Shown here: positions 34,501-39,719 of the stretch, in pieces
Numbering within the stretch: position 1 is the first letter of the stretch
How the letters are laid out: each line of letters begins with the position of its first letter
Origin: Candidatus Sulfobium mesophilum
GTDB lineage: Bacteria; Nitrospirota; Thermodesulfovibrionia; Thermodesulfovibrionales; UBA6898
Assembly: GCA_900302705.1 (NCBI GenBank)
Contig: OUUY01000062.1
Location: forward strand, 1 to 39,719
Direction of reading: 5' to 3'
Length of the DNA: 39,719 nucleotides
Position numbers and translations under genes: made by a program
The notes under the pieces: model-generated
Database searches by the model: none
What the model saw: only the letters and a program-made list of their open reading frames with translations
Told to the model about the DNA's origin: nothing

Positions 34501-34847
34501 TAATCATTCTGTTCAAGAAAGCTCACAAGAGTCTCGACATGATCCGGATAAAACTCGTCGTCATCATCCAGAAAACCGATATATTCCCCGTTTGTGTTCT
34601 CCATGCCGACATTCCCTGCATGTGCTCTTCCTGCATTCTTTTCTAGCCTCATATAATTCAAAGAGACAGTGCCAAGAATATTCCTTATCTCTTCAATGGC
34701 AAGATCGCAGCCGCCGTCATTCACAAGGACGACCTCGATTGGCCTGAAGGTCTGCGCAGAAATACTCTGCAGGGCCCTTTTTAAAAGCTTGGGCCTGTCC
34801 TTTGTCCTGACGATGATGGAGACTAAGGGTCTGTTTTCCGCCAACAT
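31518..34847 (-). CDS. Trimodular glycosyltransferase (GT2, coiled coil, GT4, WsaF-like GT)
   Basis: A 1109-residue cytoplasmic multidomain enzyme. Residues 1-235: family 2 GT-A domain (VSIIVRTKDRPKLLKRAL, VNDGG, GFLDDDDEFYPDH). Residues about 255-335: coiled coil. Residues about 400-745: GT-B domain with DTDDLIFD, GYFSGTPTHDADF and SELKFIEAALVGVPTVAS. Residues about 760-1105: a second GT-B, with GSGGYTTIFRMISSLRQFGHES, YFVQDHEPDFY, LFYARPETRRRGFDMG and LVPLEMMACGCVVVEID, resembling WsaF-type rhamnosyltransferases. Such proteins polymerise repeat units by holding several transferases on one scaffold with a coiled-coil ruler. AGAGGA lies eight bases before the ATG. First gene of the left-running glycan group. 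Likely a rhamnan-type polymerase; linkage specificity unknown. Confidence 0.87.
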   Translation of the reverse strand: MLAENRPLVSIIVRTKDRPKLLKRALQSISAQTFRPIEVVLVNDGGCDLAIEEIRNILGTVSLNYMRLEKNAGRAHAGNVGMENTNGEYIGFLDDDDEFYPDHVETLVSFLEQNDYKVAYADTEMVFKNFSPADGKMIDIDKSILSKDFSYKGLLVANYIPFNSILFDKTVLSDTGGLDESFELYEDWDLLIRVAEKYPFYHIKRTSTRYNQWSKELQINQSDAKNMKTMYIRVIEKHRKKIDSETIVDLVYEKSRVEHELNASVTMAANLEKENIVKDGLLEKEIKEKDDLISQYERSIKEVRDRNSQIEGFVLEKNNYISQLENAIYLMRNTLGWKVLEKGRNFRERLLPRGKSRRKIYDVAVKSFRVINEQGVNVFIRKARRKLRSHEEHVQTIIADVQPKRDVLIISGCPGDAFRYRCLHQLEQLQKHGFVGSVGYFDQLDLLSSIPLYYFFILHRVPINDYVATFVEKAKSQKKIVIFDTDDLIFDESYGAYVHALNDMSPSERTVYYDGLRRYGMTLRLCEYAITTTEYLADEIKKTGRTVFINRNAVSDEMVALSQNAVANRAPSKGEQVIIGYFSGTPTHDADFARASGALANILEKYECARLLVVGHLKLPDVLNKYESRVFRKPLVPWRELPALKACADINIAPLEHNPFCESKSELKFIEAALVGVPTVASNVGGFKVAIKSGINGFLAESETEWIEALSFLIENAEKRIEIGECAKKYVLDNYTTGSMGKNFKQVLNSIRRSRIDPDSLDIGWVLQAPFKGSGGYTTIFRMISSLRQFGHESTVYIDPMAHLSGKTDDEVNNYIQGYFGNDFKIVVGHDHIGTHDVLIATAWPTALTVVNSKWSFKKAYFVQDHEPDFYTERDSNYTLSENTYKLGLPCLTIGRYLSHLLETRYGTRTGFFDFSVDEKIYFPVSLMPEKKNQARKILFYARPETRRRGFDMGIKALQKVYKRYPEIEILLYGSDSLAQHKVPFPYKNLGVVAPAELGARYREADIGLSISLTNLSLVPLEMMACGCVVVEIDSPRCEGTLVNRENSLLADPTADGIADAICELLGNDALYEKLYVNGVSFAAGRTHERAARQFEELLFKEIDSAVVE

Positions 34848-35419
34848 TAAAAGAGTCCTCTCGCTTCCCTTCTTCGCGGAAATAGCGGCTGTGTGTGGCC
34901 ATGCTATTGAAATTCTTAATTAATTCGTGTTTTTATTATATTTGATGCGTGTCCGAAATTTCCATGGCAAGTTCGGCGCCATGAGTTTTTTTCGATCTCC
35001 TCCGCGATCAATGACCCGAAGCCCCCGTTTCATGGTGACTGCCGCTACCGTCTTCATGACTATGAGTATCCCATGTTTTTCGCTAAGAAATATAAAGCAC
35101 CTCCGCCGAATATAACTGACCCATGCACAGCAGTCCATTAATCTCACCAGGGTGCGCCATCACACCATCTCAGTATCCGCGCACAGGGACGTTTGTCTTT
35201 TCGGTCACACGCACGACAGCCTCTATGCAGATCGAAACATGGTGGAACTTCTGAGGCGGGGGATTTATCAGTTAACTAATTTGTATCATCCCCTCTTGGT
35301 AAGTTGTGTTGTTTGCGAGCACAACTAAGAGCGCCAGCTTATGCAAAGCAGCCGAGGATAGCCTTCTTGCAGGGAGTCTCTGGAAGGAAGGGGTTGTTGC
35401 AGAGAGGTCTTCTACTAGC
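34848..35419. other. Intergenic region with no recognised gene
   Basis: About 570 bp without a convincing coding frame. A TATAAT on the minus strand at 34935-34940 lacks a good -35. A 7-bp inverted repeat, AGTTGTG (35302-35308) and CACAACT (35320-35326), has an 11-nt loop. Small open frames here (for example 34920-35147 on the minus strand) have no family resemblance or ribosome-binding site. Decayed DNA is possible. Confidence 0.4.
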
Positions 35420-36019
35420 CTAGTCTTTCTTCTTTTTGCTTATGTCGATGATATCCTTTTCTTCCCGGCTCAATCTGCCGACCTCTTCATTATACTTCTG
35501 AATCTTCTCGTCAAGTTCGGCATTCCTTTTCTGCAATTCTTCATACTGATTTACAGGCATCCAGTCAGGGGCTTTCTTAATGTCCTCATCAAGCTGTTCC
35601 CGCTCTTTTACCAGTTTTTCGCGCTCAGAAAGCAATTCCCTTTTCCTCTGAGCAATGTCCTCAAGCCTCTTCATCGCCGCTGACTGCCCTCCGGGGTATG
35701 GTATCTGCATCACGTCATCCGGACTTTTATCAACAGGAGCTTTTTCCATCTTCTTTTCCGGTTCGGCAGGAGGCGCGAACTTTTCTGAGGGAGCGGACTC
35801 CTCCCGCACGCCCTTTATCCCTTTTATGCTGACCACGTCCTTCTTTTCAATTTCGAATGTCCCGCCCATCTTTGTGCAAACCAGCCGGTCACCTTCCTGC
35901 TCACATGCATCGGCAATAATCTCTCTGCCGTTTGTCATCTTGATACTTACATCCGGGTAAGCAAGAACAGGCACGCTCACCAAGACCCAAATGATAATCA
36001 ATGCCAAAATTCCTTTCAT
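35420..36019 (-). CDS. Exported coiled-coil protein of unknown function
   Basis: A 199-residue protein with a signal peptide (about 1-20, ending VLA|YP). Residues about 22-70 look like a small beta domain (VSIKMTNGREIIADAC, VCTKMGGTFEIEKKDVVSIKGI) as seen in several uncharacterised periplasmic proteins. A Pro/Glu/Lys-rich linker (72-110) leads to a long charged coiled coil (about 113-195, KRLEDIAQRKRELLSEREK and onward). The two mature-part cysteines (in DACEQ and LVCTK) could form a disulfide. It starts five bases after the DsbC-like gene stop, so they form an operon, and it may be a partner or client of that protein. Function not recognised. Confidence 0.75.
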   Translation of the reverse strand: MKGILALIIIWVLVSVPVLAYPDVSIKMTNGREIIADACEQEGDRLVCTKMGGTFEIEKKDVVSIKGIKGVREESAPSEKFAPPAEPEKKMEKAPVDKSPDDVMQIPYPGGQSAAMKRLEDIAQRKRELLSEREKLVKEREQLDEDIKKAPDWMPVNQYEELQKRNAELDEKIQKYNEEVGRLSREEKDIIDISKKKKD

Positions 36020-36024
36020 GATCC

Positions 36025-36831
36025 CTACCCCTTTTTTCTAGGATTTAAAACAAGCTCCCTGATCTTCTCAGCATCCCTCACTCCCACGACAATAAGACCG
36101 TCGGGCATTATCATTGTTGGCGTACCTGTTATGCCAAGTTCCCGGCCGAGCTTGAGCGTTTCATCCACGACTTTAGTCTCACAATCAGGTCTGGGGATAG
36201 GCTTCCTTTCGAAATTTTCCTCCAGCCGCTCTAAGGACTTCGCACAGAGGATGCTCTGAGATTTCCAGTAGGCATCGGGATGGAATTTTAGAGGCATAAG
36301 CTTAAGATAAAAGGCAATGTCTTTTCTATCGGAAACTATCTTCTTAAGCTCAGCGTGAAGCTTACTGCAGAAGGGGCAGTCAGGATCAGTAAAGACAATA
36401 GCCTTATAGCGGGCGTCCTTTTCTCCCAGCAGCAATGAGTTTTCCACTGGGATCTTCCGGACATCGACATACCGGTCGGCAGGCTCATTCAGCCCACTTA
36501 GTGTCTCTTGTGTCTTGTTGGATGCCGTCTCGACTTCATATATAGGACCCGGCATGATATATTTTTTCGAAAAGCCAACATACATGACACCGCGAGCGCC
36601 CTTATCATCTACCGTAACTTCCCAAAGACCCCGAACCGGACTCATTTTTATATCCAGCACCTTCACATCGGGGGCCTTAATCTTTGCCAGGATTTCCCGG
36701 ACCTCTGTTTGATCAAGGGAATGGCATTTCTGGCAGTTCTCTTCACAGCCGCCGAAGGCTTCAACTCTGCGGCTCAGAGAACCTGATAGCAGAAGAGCCA
36801 AAAGGCAGACAAAGACAATACACCTGTTCAC
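36025..36831 (-). CDS. DsbC/DsbG-like thiol-disulfide protein with CXXCH motif
   Basis: A 268-residue exported thioredoxin-fold protein. Signal peptide about 1-25. The mature N-terminus carries FGGCEENCQKCHSLD, including CQKCH (C33-H37), the pattern for covalent c-type haem attachment. Residues about 40-120 resemble a DsbC-type dimerisation domain. The C-terminal thioredoxin domain has the active site DPDCPFC (149-155), KLMPLKFHPDA, two further cysteines (C196, C217) and the cis-Pro loop GITGTPTM (233-240), as in DsbC/DsbG. It would reduce or isomerise disulfides of exported proteins such as the Cys-rich protein at 18315-19799. The start is GTG with AAGGAG nine bases upstream. Haem binding is not certain: the motif could be a redox or zinc site. 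Confidence 0.88.
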   Translation of the reverse strand: MNRCIVFVCLLALLLSGSLSRRVEAFGGCEENCQKCHSLDQTEVREILAKIKAPDVKVLDIKMSPVRGLWEVTVDDKGARGVMYVGFSKKYIMPGPIYEVETASNKTQETLSGLNEPADRYVDVRKIPVENSLLLGEKDARYKAIVFTDPDCPFCSKLHAELKKIVSDRKDIAFYLKLMPLKFHPDAYWKSQSILCAKSLERLEENFERKPIPRPDCETKVVDETLKLGRELGITGTPTMIMPDGLIVVGVRDAEKIRELVLNPRKKG

Positions 36832-36866
36832 TTAATTCTTCTCCTTCCGCAAACAAGACATAAGCA

Positions 36867-36872
36867 ATTATA
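36867..36872 (-). promoter_or_regulatory. Probable -10 element for the DsbC-like gene
   Basis: A perfect TATAAT on the minus strand, about 35 nt upstream of the GTG start, in the gap after rel. The -35 position is weak (TGAAAA at 17-bp spacing). Confidence 0.35.
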
Positions 36873-36909
36873 TATCAATAAAAGTGTTGTTTTCATCAGC
36901 CGAAGGGTA

Positions 36910-39039
36910 TCATCTCCTCACCCTGAGTATGCCTTCCATCTGGCTTATCTTCTGAATAAGAGCTCTAAGCTGCAAGAGGTCCCTGACCCCTATAATAAAG
37001 GTTATATATCCTCTTTGGTCCTGAGTCGTTGTCACCTCGAGGTGATTTATATTGATGTTGACGGAAGAGATAAGAGCGGAAAGATTTGCCAGGATTCCGG
37101 GTTTGTCTATGGTCTCGACAAAAAGTCTCGCATTTGCGGTGGCATCTCCGATGGGCTGCCATTCGACCCCGACAAGACGGGCATCTTCCACCACAAGCCT
37201 TTCAAGGTTGGCACAATCCCGTCGGTGGACAGTTACGCCCTTGCCTATTGTTACGAACCCGACCAGATTGTCTCCGGGGACAGGATAGCAGCACTTGGCT
37301 GTATGGTAAAGCACGTCATCGATTCCCTTAATGCTCACGCCTTTATGTTCCTTGACGGTCCTCCTGGGCCTTAGCGGCTCGGGCTCTTCAACAGCCTTTT
37401 CAGGCAGTAGCCTGTTTACCACCTGATGCGGAGAAACTTTGCCGAACCCCACGGAAACGAAGAGGTCTTCAAGAGAGGTCATCCCGAGGGCTTTCCCCAC
37501 TTTCAGTATCTCGTCGGATTTCATAAGAGCGTTGCTCATATTATGCTTTCTGAGTTCGCCTTCCAGCAGTTTTATCCCGAGTTCAACGCTCTGGTGCCTC
37601 TCCTCGGCCTTTATCCACTGCTTGATCCGGGTTTTGGCCCTCTGGGTCACGACAAACTTGAGCCAATCCCTGCTCGGTCCGTGCGTCTGCGACGTGATGA
37701 TCTCGATTGTATCCCCATTTTTAAGCTTGTGTCTGAGGGGGACGATCTTGCCGTTTATCTTAGCGCCCACGCACCTGTGGCCCACCTGGGTATGGACACT
37801 GTACGCAAAATCCACGGGAGTGGAACCGATCGGCATTTCCTTGATCTCCCCTTTTGGGGTAAATATATATACCACCTCCGGCACGACCTCGCCCTTTACA
37901 GCCTCGAGGAAATCCATCGCGTCGGGGACATCTTTCTGAACCTGTACAAGGTCCCTGAGCCATGAAATGTATTTGCTGCTTTTTTCGTCGAGCGCACCCT
38001 TTTCCTTATATTTCCAGTGGGAAGCGATCCCTTCCTCCGCGATCCTGTGCATCTCTTCTGTTCTTATCTGAAACTCGACCCTCTCGCCTTTCGGACCTAT
38101 TACGGTAGTATGCAGTGACTGATACATATTAGATTTCGGTACGCCGATATAATCCTTGAATTTTCCCGGGATCGGTGTCCAGAGGGAATGTATGAGTCCA
38201 AGGATGGCGTAGCAGTTGGCCTTGGTGTCGGTAAGTATCCTCAACCCAAGGACGTCGTGGACCTGATCGAATGTGATCCTCTGTTTCTGCATCTTCTGAT
38301 AAATTCCGTAGTGATGCTTCACCCTGCCTGTTACCTTTCCAGGCAGCCCTTCCTCCTGAAGTTTCCCCATAATAAGCTCTGAAAGTTCCTTTATATAGCC
38401 TTCCTGCTCTTCTTTTCTCCTAGCGACTTTTCTCACCAATTCCTCATAAAGATCCGGCATTAGGAACTTGAAGCTCAGGTCCTCAAACTCGGTCCGCAAC
38501 CAGCCGATGCCGAGTCTGTTGGCAAGTGGAGCATATATTTCGAGAGTCTCAGCGGCTATCCTCTGGCGTTTGTTTTCCGGCAGATGCTGCAGCGTGCGCA
38601 TGTTATGCAGCCTGTCTGCAAATTTGATCAGTATAACCCTCACGTCTTCGGACATCGCCAGAAGCATCTTGCGGAAATTCTCGGCCTGGGCTTCCTTCTG
38701 GGTCTTGAATTCGACCTTTGAGAGCTTTGTCAGGGACTCAACGATAAATGCGATTTCTTTTCCAAAAAGGACCCTTATATTGTCGATCGTTGTGCCGGTG
38801 TCCTCTATGGTGTCGTGCAGGAGGCCGGCCACAATGGAGGACACATCCATCTTTATATCGGCAAGGATGTAGGCGACGGACAACGGATGCTTTATGTAAG
38901 GTGATCCTTCGCTTCGCTTCTGGCTGCAGTGGGCTTCTCTCGAAAAGTGATATGCGTCTTCAAGGATATCAAGGCCTTTCCCCTGGCTGTAAGAACGGAC
39001 CTTATCAAGGAGGCCGTTAAGAGACAACATTTCAGGCAT
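36910..39039 (-). CDS. rel: Bifunctional (p)ppGpp synthetase/hydrolase Rel/SpoT
   Basis: A 709-residue stringent-response enzyme that makes and degrades (p)ppGpp. The hydrolase HD domain is intact: H51, the HDTIEDT motif (75-81) and FADRLHN (140-146). The synthetase domain (about 225-345) has GRVKHHYGIYQKM, DVLGLRI, KDYIGVPKSNMYQSLHTTV and EFQIRTEEMHRIAEEGIASHWKYK. A TGS domain (about 388-448), helical and CC/zinc-finger region (KCCYPVPGD, 582-590) and a C-terminal ACT domain (about 637-709) follow, the full length of long RSH proteins. Because both catalytic motif sets are present, a bifunctional Rel is most likely. The ATG lacks a Shine-Dalgarno sequence and lies five bases after a TATAAT. 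It is 113 bp from recJ upstream. Confidence 0.95.
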   Translation of the reverse strand: MPEMLSLNGLLDKVRSYSQGKGLDILEDAYHFSREAHCSQKRSEGSPYIKHPLSVAYILADIKMDVSSIVAGLLHDTIEDTGTTIDNIRVLFGKEIAFIVESLTKLSKVEFKTQKEAQAENFRKMLLAMSEDVRVILIKFADRLHNMRTLQHLPENKRQRIAAETLEIYAPLANRLGIGWLRTEFEDLSFKFLMPDLYEELVRKVARRKEEQEGYIKELSELIMGKLQEEGLPGKVTGRVKHHYGIYQKMQKQRITFDQVHDVLGLRILTDTKANCYAILGLIHSLWTPIPGKFKDYIGVPKSNMYQSLHTTVIGPKGERVEFQIRTEEMHRIAEEGIASHWKYKEKGALDEKSSKYISWLRDLVQVQKDVPDAMDFLEAVKGEVVPEVVYIFTPKGEIKEMPIGSTPVDFAYSVHTQVGHRCVGAKINGKIVPLRHKLKNGDTIEIITSQTHGPSRDWLKFVVTQRAKTRIKQWIKAEERHQSVELGIKLLEGELRKHNMSNALMKSDEILKVGKALGMTSLEDLFVSVGFGKVSPHQVVNRLLPEKAVEEPEPLRPRRTVKEHKGVSIKGIDDVLYHTAKCCYPVPGDNLVGFVTIGKGVTVHRRDCANLERLVVEDARLVGVEWQPIGDATANARLFVETIDKPGILANLSALISSVNININHLEVTTTQDQRGYITFIIGVRDLLQLRALIQKISQMEGILRVRR

Positions 39040-39044
39040 TTTTT

Positions 39045-39050
39045 ATTATA
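39045..39050 (-). promoter_or_regulatory. -10 element abutting the rel start codon
   Basis: A perfect TATAAT on the minus strand with only five A bases between it and the rel ATG at 39039. No convincing -35 was found. If used, the transcript would begin at or within the ATG. Confidence 0.4.
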
Positions 39051-39152
39051 CTACTTTGGACGGAGTTGGCGTCTTTGATAAATTTTTGCCATCCCTGGGT
39101 TTGGCTGACAATCCACGCCACTGCAAAAAACAACAAATTATCAGGATTTTAA

Positions 39153-39719
39153 TTAAGATTCAGACGAAGACACACAGGAACTGGGCCTGAAAGCCCTTAA
39201 AACCAATTGAATATTTCTCCCCCCGTTCCACTCGTTGACGGTCGGAGTAAAGACAGCATCTACAGTCTCATAAAGATCAAGTTTATCAATGAATCCGCCC
39301 ATATCAAACCCTATCGTATCAACACAATAAGACCTTTGGCAGAGTTTCATCCTCACGTGTCTGGAGCCGACTATCCTGGGTGAGAGGACATCAAGCATCC
39401 GCCCGCCGAAAAGAGGCTCCGGGTTACCCAGCCCAAGGGGTTCCAGCATGTTCAGCTCCCTGATAAGGCCGAAGTTCATCTCTGAAAGGCTTACATCAGC
39501 ATCTATGGTCAGATCCGCCGGTTTCCCGGTCTCAACGGTATCGCAAAGACAACGGAGCCTCCGTTCAAAGTCTCTCAAGTTTGAATCATTCAGTTTGACC
39601 CCGGCGGCCTGTTTATGTCCGCCGTAACTGATTAACAGATCACTGCAATCCGACAGCGCCCTGCAGATGTCAAAGGCGGGGACACTTCTTGCCGAGCCTT
39701 TCGCAATCCCGCCCTCGAC
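39153..39719 (-). CDS. recJ: Single-stranded DNA exonuclease RecJ, C-terminal fragment
   Basis: The frame is open on the minus strand from the window edge to the stop at 39153, so the last ~188 residues are seen. It starts with GSARSVPAFDICRALSDCSDLL and SYGGHKQAAG, the DHHA1-domain motifs that bind substrate in RecJ, followed by the OB-like C-terminal domain (LNMLEPLGLGNPEPLFG, VRMKL, VDAVFTPTVNEWNG). RecJ degrades single-stranded DNA 5' to 3' in recombination and mismatch repair. The catalytic DHH domain lies beyond the window. No frameshift seen. It is 113 bp upstream of rel in the same direction. Confidence 0.93.
   Translation of the reverse strand, partial: VEGGIAKGSARSVPAFDICRALSDCSDLLISYGGHKQAAGVKLNDSNLRDFERRLRCLCDTVETGKPADLTIDADVSLSEMNFGLIRELNMLEPLGLGNPEPLFGGRMLDVLSPRIVGSRHVRMKLCQRSYCVDTIGFDMGGFIDKLDLYETVDAVFTPTVNEWNGGRNIQLVLRAFRPSSCVSSSES

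Noticed and set aside
34920-35147. A 75-residue minus-strand frame upstream of the trimodular glycosyltransferase
   Set aside because: Basic, low-complexity-looking sequence with no ribosome-binding site and no recognisable family.
37426-37965. A 179-residue open frame antisense to rel
   Set aside because: Opposite strand of the well-conserved Rel synthetase and TGS region; no domain or start signal of its own.
1-39719. CRISPR arrays, prophage, toxin-antitoxin or known defence systems
   Set aside because: No regular direct-repeat array, phage structural gene, nuclease-plus-ATPase pair or reverse transcriptase was seen; the repeats found are coding duplications or palindromic intergenic elements.

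Overview
The window looks like a stretch of a Gram-negative, probably anaerobic chromosome. My best guess is Nitrospirota (Thermodesulfovibrionia-like) or a deltaproteobacterial-type lineage, inferred from the gene families and an intergenic repeat of the GTCATTCCCG...CGGGAAT type; this is not proven. It is densely coded and carries housekeeping genes at both ends: the C-terminus of a DUF1998-type helicase on the left, and rel/spoT plus the C-terminus of recJ on the right. Between them lie three themes: type II secretion (T2SS), surface glycan assembly, and envelope protein export and folding.

Layout: 3-473 helicase C-terminus (+); 539-615 palindromic repeat; 669-2141 a dCMP deaminase-like gene and a rhamnosyltransferase-like GT2 (-); 2277-10549 a tightly overlapping nine-gene T2SS operon in the order gspE-F-H-I-J-K-L-M-C (+); 10550-11039 an intergenic stretch with an IS630-like transposase remnant; 11040-14422 a three-gene (-) operon of radical SAM/SPASM protein, GT4 and PIG-L deacetylase; 14488-17101 a GT-C-like membrane protein and a GNAT protein (+); 17278-22378 a parvulin foldase, two secreted proteins and a lipoprotein (-); 22678-25029 an ABC-2 polysaccharide exporter (Wzm plus a Wzt with an unusual C-terminal domain); 25198-27369 gspD, the T2SS secretin (-), about 15 kb from the rest of its system; 27764-34847 GT2, methyltransferase, GT-C and a trimodular 1109-residue glycosyltransferase (-); 35420-36831 a coiled-coil periplasmic protein and a DsbC-like protein; 36910-39719 rel and recJ (-).

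How the parts may work together: the glycosyltransferases, ABC exporter, methyltransferase, radical SAM enzyme and deacetylase are consistent with a rhamnose-containing O-antigen or surface glycan pathway. Nucleotide-sugar synthesis, an initiating transferase and a ligase are not in the window. The T2SS genes would export folded periplasmic proteins; the two signal-peptide proteins at 18315-19799 (24 cysteines, PPC-like C-terminus) and 20355-21782 are plausible cargo, and the parvulin and DsbC-like proteins plausible folding helpers. No gspG major pseudopilin or gspO peptidase is present, so the secretion system must be completed elsewhere.

The most interesting observations are: the dispersed T2SS with a reordered operon and a GspC lacking a PDZ domain; a Wzt fused to a methyltransferase-like domain whose SAM-binding glycine motif looks lost; the radical SAM/GT4/PIG-L operon; a DsbC-like protein with a CXXCH motif; and several genes whose -10 element lies immediately before a start codon without Shine-Dalgarno, suggesting leaderless mRNAs. 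I saw no CRISPR array, tRNA, rRNA or prophage, and no clearly new defence system.
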